A stretch of 64,000 nucleotides of DNA, from positions 248,001 through 312,000 of the forward strand of contig NZ_BAYA01000009.1 of the NCBI RefSeq assembly GCF_000685015.1, written 5' to 3'. Each line of letters opens with the position of its first letter. Position 1 is the stretch's first letter. This document shows, piece after piece, positions 52,246 through 61,802 of this stretch. The DNA comes from Paraburkholderia bannensis NBRC 103871 (lineage in GTDB: Bacteria; Pseudomonadota; Gammaproteobacteria; Burkholderiales; Burkholderiaceae). Position numbers and translations under genes: made by a program. The notes beneath the pieces were generated by a model. It ran no database searches. It was not told where the DNA came from and saw only the letters and a program-made list of their open reading frames with translations.

Positions 52246-53179
52246 TGCGCGTGCTCCTCGATTCCAGGTACATGAGCGGCACGAGCACGGCCACCACCGT
52301 CGCGAGCATCATCATCGACGAAGCTGCGCCGACGCCGAGTTGCCCGCGGTTGAACGAAAACGTGTACATGAAGATGGCCGGCAGCGACGACGACGTACCG
52401 GGGCCACCTGCCGTCAGTGCGACCACCAGGTCGAACGTCTTGATCGTGATGTGGCACAGGATCAGCAGCACGGAGAAAAACACCGGACGCATGCTCGGAA
52501 TCACGATCTTGCGATAGATCGTCGGCAGCGTCGCGCCGTCCACCTGGGCGGCCTTGAAGATCTCGCTGTCGACGCCGCGCAGGCCGGCAAGGAACAGCGC
52601 CATGCAGAAGCCCGTCGACTGCCACGCCGCCGCGACGACGATACAGAAGATCGCCTTGTCCGGATCGTTAAGCCAGCCGAGCTGGAAGCTCGTCCAGCCC
52701 CAGTCGTGCAGCACCTGCTGAATGCCCAGGTCCGGATTGAAGATCCACTGCCAGGCGGTGCCCGTCACGATGTACGAGAGCGCCATCGGATAGAGGAACA
52801 CGGCGCGCAGCGCGCCTTCCTGACGAATCTGCTGGTCGAGCAGGATCGCCAGAAACAGGCCCAGAAACACGCAGATGACGATAAACGGAATGCCGAACCA
52901 GCCGAGGTTCTGCGCCGACGTCCACCAGACGTCGTTCGAGAACAGCTCGCTGTAACGGTCGAAGCCTGCAAAATCGTAGCGCGGCATCAATCGCGACGTG
53001 GACAGCGATATATAGCCGGTAATGGCGATGAAGCCGTAGACGAACACAAGGCTGATCAGAATGCTGGGCGAAAGCACCAGCTTCGGAATCCAGCGGTCTG
53101 CAAGCGCCGCCATCGGCGACGCGCGGCGCGATTCAGCAGGCGAGGCCGCCTTGCCGTTGCCGCTAAGAGAAGCAGTCAC
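52235..53179 (-). CDS. Sugar ABC transporter permease 1 (GtsB/MalF-like)
   Basis: 314 residues from GTG 53179, supported by AGGAG seven bases before; the open frame to 53308 is not protein-like. Six membrane helices and the EAA loop 'EIFKAAQVDGATLPTIYRKIVIPSMRPVFFS'. It pairs with the second permease to form the channel. Confidence 0.92.
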   Translation of the reverse strand: MTASLSGNGKAASPAESRRASPMAALADRWIPKLVLSPSILISLVFVYGFIAITGYISLSTSRLMPRYDFAGFDRYSELFSNDVWWTSAQNLGWFGIPFIVICVFLGLFLAILLDQQIRQEGALRAVFLYPMALSYIVTGTAWQWIFNPDLGIQQVLHDWGWTSFQLGWLNDPDKAIFCIVVAAAWQSTGFCMALFLAGLRGVDSEIFKAAQVDGATLPTIYRKIVIPSMRPVFFSVLLILCHITIKTFDLVVALTAGGPGTSSSLPAIFMYTFSFNRGQLGVGAASSMMMLATVVAVLVPLMYLESRSTRNAA

Positions 53180-53334
53180 TGCGCAACTCCTGTTACGGTG
53201 CGAAAAATCGAAGGCGAATCGAAAACGACTTTGCGCACGATGAAGGGGTTCGGGTTGAACCGTCTTGCCCGGGGTGCGCCGCACGCGGCACACCCCGTCT
53301 TGCTTCACAAACTCACTGCGCTACTGCTGCGCGC

Positions 53335-54582
53335 TTACTTCGTCTTCGCTGCCTTCGCGAGCGCTTCAACTGCGCTCTTCGAGTCTTGCGTCGAGTTCAT
53401 GAACTTCGTGACGACGTCGGTGATCGCACCGGCCGTGGCGTCAGCCTGGGCCATGCCGTGAGCGAGCGACGGGACGTAGCCGCCAGCCTTGATGGCCGTC
53501 TGCTCGTCTGCGTACGACTGCTTGCCGCAATCGTCAAACTTGCTCATGTCGACGCCCAGACGCACCGGGATCGAACCCTTGTACAGGCTGAACTGCTCCT
53601 GGAAAGCCGGGCTCATGATCGTCTTGGCGAGCGCCAGCTGGCCCGGCGTTGCCGTCTTCTGGCCCTTCTGCTGGAAGAACACGAACGAGTCGACGTTGAA
53701 GGTGTAGCCCTTCGAGGTGCCCGGCACCGGTGCGCAGATGTAGTCCGCACCCGGCTTCTTGTTCGCGTTGGCGAACTCGCCCTTGGCCCAGTCGCCCATG
53801 AACTGCATGCCGGCCTTGCCGTTGATGACCATGGCCGTGGCCAGGTTCCAGTCGCGGCCCGTGCGGCCGTTATCCATGTACGACTCGATCTTGCGAACCG
53901 TGTCGAACACGCCGACCATCTGCGCCGACGTCAGCGTCTTCTGGTCGAGGTCGACGATGGCCTTCTTGTAGAAGTCCGCGCCCTGCGAGAGCACCACGTC
54001 TTCCCACAGCGTCAGGTCCTGCCACGGCTGGCCGCCTGCGGCGACCGGCTGGATGCCTGCGGCCTTGAGCTTGTCAGCCAGCGCGAAGAATTCCGGCCAC
54101 GTGGTCGGGGCCTTTGCACCGACCTTGTCCAGCGCTGCCTTGTTGAGCCACAGCCAGTTCACGCGGTGCACCGAGAACGGCGCGCCGACGTAGTGACCGT
54201 CTGCGTGGATGATCTTGTCGATCTGCGGCGGCAGATTGGCCTTCCAGTCGCCGGCGACCGAGTCGATCGGCACCAGCACGCCCTGCTCCGCCCATTCCTG
54301 GATCAGCGGGCCCTTGATCTGGGCAGCGCTCGGCGCATTGCCCGAAATGACCTGGGTCTTGAGTGCCGTCATGGCTGCTGCGCCCGCGCCACCCGCAACG
54401 GCGAAGTCCTTCCAGGTGTAGCCCTGCTTCTGCATGTCGTCCTTGAGCACGCCGACGGCCTTCGATTCGCCGCCCGACGTCCACCAGTGCAGCACTTCGA
54501 TCGACTCGGCAGCTTGCGCCGTGGCGACGCCGCCCATCAGACCTGCTGCGCACAGGGCGCCCATGATCGCTCGGAATTTCAT
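53335..54582 (-). CDS. Sugar ABC transporter substrate-binding protein (GtsA-like)
   Basis: 415 residues. Signal peptide 'MKFRAIMGALCAAGLMGGVATAQA', then 'ESIEVLHWWTSGGESKAVGVLKDDMQKQGYTW', a cluster-B sugar-binding fold like Pseudomonas glucose-binding GtsA/GltB, with Trp residues ('NWLWLN', 'WPEFFALAD', 'GGQPWQDLTLWEDVV') that would stack on a hexose. Strong GGAGGAGA ribosome site. First gene of the operon, 155 bases before permease 1; no hairpin in that gap was confirmed. Confidence 0.93.
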   Translation of the reverse strand: MKFRAIMGALCAAGLMGGVATAQAAESIEVLHWWTSGGESKAVGVLKDDMQKQGYTWKDFAVAGGAGAAAMTALKTQVISGNAPSAAQIKGPLIQEWAEQGVLVPIDSVAGDWKANLPPQIDKIIHADGHYVGAPFSVHRVNWLWLNKAALDKVGAKAPTTWPEFFALADKLKAAGIQPVAAGGQPWQDLTLWEDVVLSQGADFYKKAIVDLDQKTLTSAQMVGVFDTVRKIESYMDNGRTGRDWNLATAMVINGKAGMQFMGDWAKGEFANANKKPGADYICAPVPGTSKGYTFNVDSFVFFQQKGQKTATPGQLALAKTIMSPAFQEQFSLYKGSIPVRLGVDMSKFDDCGKQSYADEQTAIKAGGYVPSLAHGMAQADATAGAITDVVTKFMNSTQDSKSAVEALAKAAKTK

Positions 54583-54957
54583 TGCTTATCTCCTCCAGAC
54601 ACCTGAACAAAAAAGACGGTTGGCCCCTGATTGCGCCAGGGTGCGGTGTAGTTCAAACAGGCAAAACACTGGACGGACGGGCGCCGGAGTACCTCACGCG
54701 CGTGTGACCGGGATGCGCGCGGGCCGCGTGCCGGGTTCCGGCCGCTGGACGCTCAAGAGATGAGTGGTTCGGGATGCAACTGACTGTCTCCTCTTTTGAT
54801 TTTGTCCGGTCGCGCGCGCCAGGCTTATTCGCTACCTGTAGATGCGCGGCCAGTCGAGGCGCCGCCTGCATCGTTCATGCGCATGCGGCCTAACGTTCGG
54901 CTAACTTCGCCCATGTTGCTTGCCCCGATCATGCGCCGGGCTCGCCGATGGACGGAT

Positions 54958-55059
54958 TCATTGTCCTTTAACATGGGAGACGTTCCGTCCGACTCGCGAA
55001 ATTCGCCTGAAGACCGCCGCAAACCCTCGCCGGGCCGCGCTTCCCCACGCTTTTTTCAT
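54958..55059 (-). CDS. Possible leader ORF (33 codons) of the sugar transporter operon
   Basis: ATG 55059 lies about 20 bases after the predicted leftward start site and after AAGAGG. The peptide is basic and hydrophobic ('MKKAWGSAARRGFAAVFRRI' at its start), ending TGA at 54958. Nothing supports translation beyond position; it may be chance. Confidence 0.2.
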   Translation of the reverse strand: MKKAWGSAARRGFAAVFRRISRVGRNVSHVKGQ

Positions 55060-55076
55060 CGAATCAACGTTACCTC

Positions 55077-55104
55077 TTGATTTGGATTGTAGTTAAACTA
55101 CAAT
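55077..55104 (+). promoter_or_regulatory. Promoter of zwf-pgl-glk/hexR
   Basis: TTGATT (55077-55082), 16-base spacer, TACAAT (55099-55104). The spacer and -10 lie inside the HexR-type palindrome. Start site about 55111, giving a 140-nt leader. Confidence 0.6.
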
Positions 55105-55114
55105 TCAGTGTCAA
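55086..55114 (-). promoter_or_regulatory. Promoter of the sugar ABC transporter operon
   Basis: On the minus strand TTGACA (55109-55114), 17-base spacer, TACAAT (55086-55091): a perfect -35 with ideal spacing. It overlaps the zwf promoter and the operator. The predicted leader to the binding-protein gene is about 500 nt. Confidence 0.65.
55087..55103. promoter_or_regulatory. HexR-type operator
   Basis: TTGTAGTTAAACTACAA is a perfect palindrome about a central base, and its inner 15 bases fit the known HexR consensus TGTARTTWWAYTACA at every position. It covers the -10 of both divergent promoters, so one bound dimer would block both. The matching regulator is encoded at 57544-59460. Confidence 0.8.
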
Positions 55115-55251
55115 AAAAAATTTTATCGGACTACGGCCGCGCTGCAGACCCCTGCCAGCGCCTTGCCGGCACGGCCTGCGCGGCTTGCTTCCCGCCTGCG
55201 TTCAGCGTGCGGCTGGCCGGGTCCTGACCCATCTGGACTGTGACGGAGACT

Positions 55252-56718
55252 ATGCAATTCCCTACCGATTCAGGATTCACGTTCGTGCTGTTCGGCGCCA
55301 CCGGCGACCTGGCGATGCGCAAGATTCTTCCGGCACTGTTCGAAGCGCACCGCTCGGGCATGCTGGCCGAGTCCGGCAAGATCGTGGGCGTCGCGCGTCA
55401 TGAGAACGACCGCGATCACTACCTCCAGTGGGTCGAGGAGCACGTCAAGCCGCACGTCTCGAAGAAAGGCCTGGACGAAGCCGCCTGGGCCAGCTTTCTC
55501 GAACGCATCGTCTATGTGAAGCTCGACCTGTCGCGCGCCGAGGACTTCGGCACGCTGCGCGACGGCATCGCCGGCCTGCCCGGCATCCGGGTGTTCTATC
55601 TGGCGACGGGGCCGTCCCTGTTCGTGCCGATCTGCCGCGCGCTTGCCGCGGTCGGCCTGAACGAGAATTCGCGCATCGTGCTGGAAAAGCCGCTGGGCTA
55701 CGACCTGAAATCGTCGAATGCGATCAACGACGCAGTCGGCGAAATCTTTGCCGAAGAGCAGATCTACCGCATCGACCATTACCTCGGTAAGGAGCCGGTG
55801 CAGAACCTGCTGGCGCTGCGCTTCGGCAATGCCCTCTTCGAGCCGCTGTGGCGCCGCGAATGGGTCGAAAGCATCCAGATCACGATTGCCGAAGAACTGG
55901 GCGTCGAAGCGCGCGGCGACTTCTACGACAACACTGGCGCGCTGCGCGACATGGTGCAGAACCACTTGCTGCAGTTGCTCTCGATTGTCGCGATGGAGCC
56001 GCCGCACTCGATGGACTCGGATTCGGTGCGCGATGAAAAGCTGCGCGTGCTGCGCGCGCTCAAGCCCATCGATCCCAACGAAATCAGCAAGGTCGCCGTG
56101 CGCGGCCAGTATCACGCGGGCGTGATCCGCGGCACGCCGGTGCCCGCCTACGCCACCGAAAAAGGCGTGAAGCCGGACAGCCGCACGGACACCTTCGTCG
56201 CGCTGAAAGTCGAGATCGAGAACTGGCGCTGGGCCGGCGTGCCCTTTTTCCTGCGCACCGGCAAGCGTCTGGCCGATCGCGTCGCGGAAATCGTCGTCAA
56301 TTTCCGGCCCGTGCCGCACTCGGCGCTCGGCCCCACGGCGCTGCGTCCGGGCTCCAACCGCCTCGTGATCCGCCTGCAGCCGAACGAAACGATTCGCCTG
56401 TATTGCCTCGCCAAGCAGCCCGGCGAAGGCATGAACCTCGCGAGCGTGCATCTGGATCTCGCGTTCGACCAGTTCTTCCGCGAAGGGCAGATGGAGGCGT
56501 ACCAGCGCCTGCTGCTCGACGTCATCAACGGACGTCTTGCCCTTTTCGTGCGCCGCGACGAGCAGGAAGCCGCGTGGAAATGGGTCGAGCCGATCCTCAA
56601 CGACTGGACTGTTTCCACACGCCCGCCCAAGCCGTACGCAGCGGGCACATGGGGCCCGGCGGCGGCGAGCGCGATGCTGGCGCAGCACGGCACCTGCTGG
56701 CTCGAAGAAGAGAATTGA
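55252..56718 (+). CDS. zwf: Glucose-6-phosphate 1-dehydrogenase
   Basis: 488 residues from ATG 55252; GTG 55240 in frame would add four. NADP site 'FGATGDLAMRKILPAL' and the G6P signature 'RIDHYLGKE' (173-181) with catalytic His and Lys. It oxidises glucose-6-phosphate to 6-phosphogluconolactone, the entry to the Entner-Doudoroff and pentose phosphate routes. First gene after the HexR operator; pgl follows 143 bases later. Confidence 0.97.
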   Translation: MQFPTDSGFTFVLFGATGDLAMRKILPALFEAHRSGMLAESGKIVGVARHENDRDHYLQWVEEHVKPHVSKKGLDEAAWASFLERIVYVKLDLSRAEDFGTLRDGIAGLPGIRVFYLATGPSLFVPICRALAAVGLNENSRIVLEKPLGYDLKSSNAINDAVGEIFAEEQIYRIDHYLGKEPVQNLLALRFGNALFEPLWRREWVESIQITIAEELGVEARGDFYDNTGALRDMVQNHLLQLLSIVAMEPPHSMDSDSVRDEKLRVLRALKPIDPNEISKVAVRGQYHAGVIRGTPVPAYATEKGVKPDSRTDTFVALKVEIENWRWAGVPFFLRTGKRLADRVAEIVVNFRPVPHSALGPTALRPGSNRLVIRLQPNETIRLYCLAKQPGEGMNLASVHLDLAFDQFFREGQMEAYQRLLLDVINGRLALFVRRDEQEAAWKWVEPILNDWTVSTRPPKPYAAGTWGPAAASAMLAQHGTCWLEEEN

Positions 56719-56861
56719 TGTAACGAGTGAATGTGCGCGCGCGGCAGGTTTTCGTAGGCGTTTGCCGGGCGCAGCAAAGCAACAGCGAAGGGCAGCATCA
56801 CTCGTCGTAACGGACAGATGAACGACCCCGAAGACCTACAAAAAAGCAGCCTGGAGGAGAA

Positions 56862-57563
56862 GTGATCGAGCTTCACGTATTCGACGACCCGCGCGTCCAA
56901 TCCGACGCGCTGGCGCGAGCGGTGGGCGACGCGCTACATGCGTCGCTCACCGCTCTTGCAGCCGCGCCCGGCACCGGTGCGCGCCGTGCGACGCTCGCCG
57001 TCTCCGGCGGCACGAGCCCGCGTCCCTTTCTCGGGAACCTGTCGACGCATCGCTTCGACTGGGCGCACACCGACATCACGCTGGTGGACGACCGCTGGGT
57101 GCCCGAAAGCGATGCGGCCAGCAACGCGCGCCTCGTGCGCGAGACGCTGCTCCAGCACGAAGCCGCCAACGCGCGCTTCCTGCCGCTCGTGGACGTGACG
57201 CAGGATCTCGACGCCCACGTCGCCGCGCTCAACGCCGATCCGCAGCGCTTCGTGCCGAACGTCGCCGTGCTGGGCATGGGCGAGGACGGCCACACGGCCT
57301 CGATCTTCGCCGATGCGCCCGAGTGGCACACCGCCATCACCACCGCGCGCCCGTTCGTCGCCGTGCATCCGCAGGCCGCGCCTCATGCGCGCGTGTCATG
57401 GTCGATGCAGGCGCTGCGCCAGGTCGACCGCCTGTTCCTGCTGATCGCGGGCCAGCGCAAGCTCGACGTGCTGCAACAGGCTGCCGCCACAGAACAAAAC
57501 AACGCCATCTCGAAGCTGGCGAACGACAAGGGAGTGAGACTCGATGTCTACTGGTGCGCCTAA
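56862..57563 (+). CDS. pgl: 6-phosphogluconolactonase
   Basis: 233 residues from GTG 56862 with a strong ribosome site (GGAGGAGAA). '[17 protein letters not shown]', '[26 protein letters not shown]' and '[21 protein letters not shown]' are the conserved sugar-phosphate and catalytic loops of the DevB/Pgl type. It hydrolyses the lactone made by Zwf. Overlaps glk/hexR by 20 bases. Confidence 0.96.
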   Translation: MIELHVFDDPRVQSDALARAVGDALHASLTALAAAPGTGARRATLAVSGGTSPRPFLGNLSTHRFDWAHTDITLVDDRWVPESDAASNARLVRETLLQHEAANARFLPLVDVTQDLDAHVAALNADPQRFVPNVAVLGMGEDGHTASIFADAPEWHTAITTARPFVAVHPQAAPHARVSWSMQALRQVDRLFLLIAGQRKLDVLQQAAATEQNNAISKLANDKGVRLDVYWCA

Positions 57564-59460
57564 CAAATCCGCCTCTGGCGCGGGCCAGCACGCCGACGGA
57601 CCGAGGCTGCTCGCCGATATCGGCGGCACCAACGCGCGCTTCGCGCTGGAGACGTCGCCGGGCGACATCGGCCAGGTGCGCGTCTATCCGTGCGCGCAGT
57701 ATCCGGGCGTCGCCGAAGTCATTCAGCAGTACCTGAAGGACACGAAGATCGGCCGCGTGAACCATGCGGCCATCGCCATCGCCAACCCGGTCGACGGCGA
57801 CCAGGTGCGCATGACCAATCACGACTGGACGTTCTCGATCGAAGCCACGCGCCGCGCGCTCGGCTTCGACACGCTGCTGGTCGTGAACGACTTCACCGCG
57901 CTCGCCATGGCGCTGCCGGGCCTGACCGACGCACAGCGCGTCCAGGTGGGCGGCGGCCAGCGCCGCCAGAACAGCGTGATCGGCCTGCTTGGGCCGGGCA
58001 CGGGCCTGGGCGTCTCGGGCCTGATCCCTGCCGACGACCGCTGGATCGCGCTCGGCAGCGAAGGCGGCCACGCGAGCTTTTCGCCCCAGGACGAACGCGA
58101 AGACATCGTGCTGCAGTACGCGCGCACGAAGTGGCCGCATGTGTCGTTCGAGCGCGTATGCGCGGGCCCTGGCATGGAGCTGATCTATCGCGCCCTCGCC
58201 GCCCGCGACAAGAAGAAAGTGGGCGACGACGTCAACCCGGCCGAAGTCGTGAAGCGCGCCCATGAAGGCGAGGCACTCGCGCTCGAAACGGTTGAATGCT
58301 TCTGCGGCATTCTCGGCAGCTTCGCGGGCAATATCGCCGTGACGCTTGGCGCGCTGGGCGGCATTTACATCGGCGGCGGCGTGGTGGGACGTCTGGGCGA
58401 TCTGTTCATGCGCTCGTCGTTCCGCCAGCGCTTCGAGGCCAAGGGCCGCTTCGACGTCTATCTCTCCAACGTGCCGACCTACGTCATCACGGCGGAATAC
58501 CCCGCGTTTCTGGGCGTTTCCGCGATCCTCGCGGAGCAACTGTCGAATCGCGCGGGCGGCGGATCGTCGGCGGTGTTCGAGCGCATCCGCCAGATGCGCG
58601 ACGCCCTCACGCCCGCCGAGCGCCGCGTGGCCGATCTCGCGTTGAACCACCCGCGCTCGATCATCAACGACCCGATCGTCGATATCGCGCGCAAGGCCGA
58701 CGTGAGCCAGCCCACGGTGATCCGCTTCTGCCGCTCGCTGGGCTGCCAGGGTTTGTCGGACTTCAAGCTCAAGCTCGCGACCGGCCTGACCGGCACGATC
58801 CCGGTCAGCCACAGCCAGGTGCATCTGGGCGACACGGCGACCGACTTCGGCGCGAAGGTGCTCGACAACACGGTCTCCGCGATCCTGCAGTTGCGCGAAC
58901 ACCTGAACTTCGATCAGGTCGAGCAGGCGATTTCGCTGCTCAACGGCGCACGCCGCATCGAGTTCTACGGCCTGGGCAATTCGCACATCGTCGCGCAGGA
59001 CGCGCACTACAAGTTCTTCCGCTTCGGCATCCCGACCATCGCTTATGGCGACCTGTACATGCAGGCGGCGTCCGCCGCGCTGCTCGGCAAGGGCGACGTG
59101 ATCGTGGCCGTGTCGAAGTCGGGCCGCGCGCCGGAACTGCTGCGTGTGCTCGACGTGGCGATGCAGGCGGGCGCGAAGGTGATCGCGATTACCTCCAGCA
59201 ACACGCCGCTCGCCAAGCGAGCGACCGTGGCGCTGGAAACGGATCACATCGAAATGCGCGAGTCGCAGCTCTCGATGATCTCGCGCATCCTGCATCTGCT
59301 GATGATCGACATTCTGGCCGTGGGCGTCGCGATCCGTCGCGCCTCGCCCGATAACGACGTGGGCAATGCGGTCGCGCAGGCGCGCGAGCAGGCGGACGAC
59401 GATGCGTCCGCCGTGCTCGACTGGCTGAGCCACGGGGCGTCGCCTTCGCCGCGCGAGTAA
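57544..59460 (+). CDS. glk: Fused glucokinase / HexR-type (RpiR) transcriptional regulator
   Basis: 638 residues, two proteins in one. Residues 20-335 are a bacterial glucokinase: '[15 protein letters not shown]' (phosphate 1), '[13 protein letters not shown]' with catalytic Asp116, '[16 protein letters not shown]', '[11 protein letters not shown]', '[17 protein letters not shown]'. Residues 340-420 are an RpiR/HexR HTH ('[54 protein letters not shown]'). Residues 465-600 are a SIS sugar-phosphate domain ('[25 protein letters not shown]', '[21 protein letters not shown]'). HexR binds KDPG in relatives. The fusion is known in Burkholderia. It would bind 55087-55103. Confidence 0.96.
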   Translation: MSTGAPNKSASGAGQHADGPRLLADIGGTNARFALETSPGDIGQVRVYPCAQYPGVAEVIQQYLKDTKIGRVNHAAIAIANPVDGDQVRMTNHDWTFSIEATRRALGFDTLLVVNDFTALAMALPGLTDAQRVQVGGGQRRQNSVIGLLGPGTGLGVSGLIPADDRWIALGSEGGHASFSPQDEREDIVLQYARTKWPHVSFERVCAGPGMELIYRALAARDKKKVGDDVNPAEVVKRAHEGEALALETVECFCGILGSFAGNIAVTLGALGGIYIGGGVVGRLGDLFMRSSFRQRFEAKGRFDVYLSNVPTYVITAEYPAFLGVSAILAEQLSNRAGGGSSAVFERIRQMRDALTPAERRVADLALNHPRSIINDPIVDIARKADVSQPTVIRFCRSLGCQGLSDFKLKLATGLTGTIPVSHSQVHLGDTATDFGAKVLDNTVSAILQLREHLNFDQVEQAISLLNGARRIEFYGLGNSHIVAQDAHYKFFRFGIPTIAYGDLYMQAASAALLGKGDVIVAVSKSGRAPELLRVLDVAMQAGAKVIAITSSNTPLAKRATVALETDHIEMRESQLSMISRILHLLMIDILAVGVAIRRASPDNDVGNAVAQAREQADDDASAVLDWLSHGASPSPRE

Positions 59461-59483
59461 GCAGGCGCGGCGACATCGCAATG

Positions 59484-59516
59484 AAAAACGGGACGCCCAG
59501 GCGTCCCGTTTTTTTG
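59484..59516. terminator. Bidirectional terminator
   Basis: AAAAACGGGACGCC / GGCGTCCCGTTTTTTT after glk/hexR, also serving the converging exporter gene. Confidence 0.9.
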
Positions 59517-59535
59517 TATGCGCGAACCGAGGCGC

Positions 59536-60765
59536 TCAGGCGTTCGACGCCGCCGCCCCCGGCGCGGGATGACCATGCCACTTCACGACGATGGCGCGGC
59601 CCAGCCACGTGAGCAAACCGCACGTGCCGATCGTGCAGCCCATGCCAAGCGGCGACACGCCCGGAAACCAGCCGACCACGGCGCTCGCGAACGCGCCCAG
59701 CCCGAGTTGCGCCGCGCCGAACACGGCCGCCGCCGCGCCCGCATTCTTCGGATAGCGATACATCAGGTCGGTCGCGCAGTTCGCGCCGAGCAGCCCCACC
59801 ACGCTCACGACGAAGAACAGGCCAAACACGATCGACCACAGGCCGCCCCACCCCGTCACGCACATCAGCGCGACGAAGAACGACGCGACGATGCTGACCG
59901 TCGAGGCCATCGACACCATCTTCAGCGTGCCGAGCGTGCCGATGAAGCGCGTATTCAGGAAGTTGCCGAGCATGATGCCGAACACGTTCATGCCGAAGAA
60001 CAGCCCGTAATGCTGCGGCGAGACGTGGAAGTACTCGATATAAACGAAGGGCGTGGCCGAGATATAGGTGAACATCGACGCGAACGCCATGCCGCCGCAC
60101 AACATGTGGCCCCAGACCAGCGGGTCGCGCAGCAGCCGTCCGTAGGCCGCGAACGAGCGCAGCACCGCGGCGCTTTCGCGCTTTTCGGCGGGCCAGGTTT
60201 CGGGCACGCGCAGCCAGGCCGCCGCGCCGCACGCCAGACCGAACAGCGTGAGCGCGACGAACACGATGCGCCAGCCGCCCAGCAGCAGCAACTGCCCGCC
60301 GATCAGCGGCGCGAGCAGCGGCCCGATCGATGTGACGATGGCGACCATCGACAGCACCTTGGCGGCGTCGGACGGCTCGTGCGCGTCGCGCGCGATGGCC
60401 CGCGCGAGCACCGACGCCGCGCCTGCACCCAGCGCCTGGAGAAAGCGCACGAAGGTCAGTTCGCCGACCGAATACGAGAGCCAGCACGCGATGCTCGCGA
60501 GCGTGAACAGCGCGATGCCGCCGAGCAGCACGGGGCGGCGGCCATAGGCGTCCGAGACCGGGCCGTAGAGCAGCATGCCGATCGAGAAACCGGCCATGAA
60601 ACTGGTGAGCGTCGATGCCGCCGCCGACGCCGTCACGCCAAACGACTGGGCGATGGCGGGCAGGCTCGGGAGGTACATGTCGGTGGCGAGCGGGCCGCAG
60701 GCAGCGAGCGCGCCGAGCAACAGGATCAGCCGGCCATCGGGCCGGCGTCGCGGGGAATGGGACAT
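59536..60765 (-). CDS. Bcr/CflA-family drug resistance MFS transporter
   Basis: 409 residues from ATG 60765 (GTG 60789 would add eight). 12 membrane helices. Bcr/CflA marks: 'ILLLGALAACGPLATDMYLPSLPAIAQSFGVTASAAASTLTSFMAGFSIGMLLYGPVSDAYGRRPVLLGG', 'LQALGAGAASVLARAIARD', 'IGPLLAPLIGGQLL'. Relatives export bicyclomycin, chloramphenicol, sulfonamides or peptides by proton antiport. Monocistronic. Confidence 0.93.
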   Translation of the reverse strand: MSHSPRRRPDGRLILLLGALAACGPLATDMYLPSLPAIAQSFGVTASAAASTLTSFMAGFSIGMLLYGPVSDAYGRRPVLLGGIALFTLASIACWLSYSVGELTFVRFLQALGAGAASVLARAIARDAHEPSDAAKVLSMVAIVTSIGPLLAPLIGGQLLLLGGWRIVFVALTLFGLACGAAAWLRVPETWPAEKRESAAVLRSFAAYGRLLRDPLVWGHMLCGGMAFASMFTYISATPFVYIEYFHVSPQHYGLFFGMNVFGIMLGNFLNTRFIGTLGTLKMVSMASTVSIVASFFVALMCVTGWGGLWSIVFGLFFVVSVVGLLGANCATDLMYRYPKNAGAAAAVFGAAQLGLGAFASAVVGWFPGVSPLGMGCTIGTCGLLTWLGRAIVVKWHGHPAPGAAASNA

Positions 60766-60993
60766 GGGTCGGCTGGGAGCAGACCGCACACTGGCGGAGC
60801 GGTCTCGATGTCATGGGCCGGATCGGCCTGCGCGGGCCGTCAACCCGGGCGCAGCGAGGCGGCAGCGTAGCCGCAGCATTGTACCCGAGGGCTTCGGAGG
60901 GCTTCAGTTGGCTTACGCGGGCCCGACCGCGCATCCACGCGATGCGCTAAGCTGCGCGCTTTGCCTTGCGGCAACTGTTTCGACCGACTGACC

Positions 60994-61608
60994 ATGAGCG
61001 CCTATCTGCTGATCTGGAGCCCCAAGAAGTGGCCCTGGCCCGAACTGCCCGACTTCGCGCGCCGCGTGCAGGCGGGCGAAACCGTCACCGACACGTGGGG
61101 CTGCGGCTTCGCGCGCGGCATCCTGCCGGGCGACCGCGTGTTCGTGCATCGCGTCGCCGCCGAGCCGCGCGGGCTGTTCGGCTCGGGCTACGTCCTGCGC
61201 GGGCCTTACGAGGTGCCCGATACGGCGTATAAGCGCGGCTACCGGCTGTGTATCGACTTCGTCTATGACTGGCTCGTCGATGCGAATAGCGAGGTCGTGA
61301 TCGGGCGCGACGCGCTGCGCGCGCATCCCTGGTCGGTGCAGACATGGGACGCGCAAAGCTCCGGCACGGTCATCAAGCCGATCGCGCTGGGCGCGCTGGA
61401 GAAGCGCTGGGCCGAGCTGACCGGCAAGCGGCCCATGCCCGCTCTGGCAGTCGCAGCGATGCACGCGGCGGAAAACGCGCGCATCGCGCAGGCGGAGCAG
61501 GCTGAACACGCGGAACACGCGGAACACGCGGAACAGGAAGCGCCGCGCAAGACCGCCGCCGCAAGCAGGCGCAAGGCCTCCCGCAGCACCGCCGGCGGCA
61601 CCACCTGA
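60994..61608 (+). CDS. PUA-like (EVE-type) domain protein with repetitive C-terminus
   Basis: 204 residues. '[74 protein letters not shown]' has the order of an EVE/PUA-like domain: initial strand, W-x-C-G, G-D-x-V-F-V-H-R, G-x-G-x-V. These domains bind modified bases in some restriction enzymes and RNA in others. From about residue 160 the tail is a helix of Ala/Glu/His with a 9-base tandem repeat (61504-61536, '[12 protein letters not shown]') and ends basic ('[20 protein letters not shown]'). No nuclease domain is present. Family call is tentative. Confidence 0.6.
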   Translation: MSAYLLIWSPKKWPWPELPDFARRVQAGETVTDTWGCGFARGILPGDRVFVHRVAAEPRGLFGSGYVLRGPYEVPDTAYKRGYRLCIDFVYDWLVDANSEVVIGRDALRAHPWSVQTWDAQSSGTVIKPIALGALEKRWAELTGKRPMPALAVAAMHAAENARIAQAEQAEHAEHAEHAEQEAPRKTAAASRRKASRSTAGGTT

Positions 61609-61658
61609 GCGCCCAGCCCCGTCCAGTCTGGCCCCCGGCCCGTTCGGCGCGAGTCCGG

Positions 61659-61664
61659 TACAAT
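61659..61664 (+). promoter_or_regulatory. Possible -10 box for hemL
   Basis: TACAAT preceded by GG ('ccggtacaatttcag') 139 bases before the hemL ATG; -35 not evident. Confidence 0.35.
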
Positions 61665-61802
61665 TTCAGGCACTACGCCCCTCGCCCACGGCCCGCGCCA
61701 GCCCGCCTCCACGTTGTCAGGCTGGCCCGAGCGCAGCCGCCACGCGCCGGGCGCATCATGCAGCACCCGCCATCCGACATCACTCTCGCAGGTCCAGCAC
61801 TC

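Noticed and set aside
54653..54871. 72-codon minus-strand frame in the sugar-importer leader with an internal GAGGAGACA
   Set aside because: The ribosome-like site is not followed by an ATG or GTG at proper distance (only TTG), and the peptide is Arg/Pro-rich.
57337..59481. 714-codon minus-strand frame
   Set aside because: Antisense to pgl and glk/hexR, which have clear domains.
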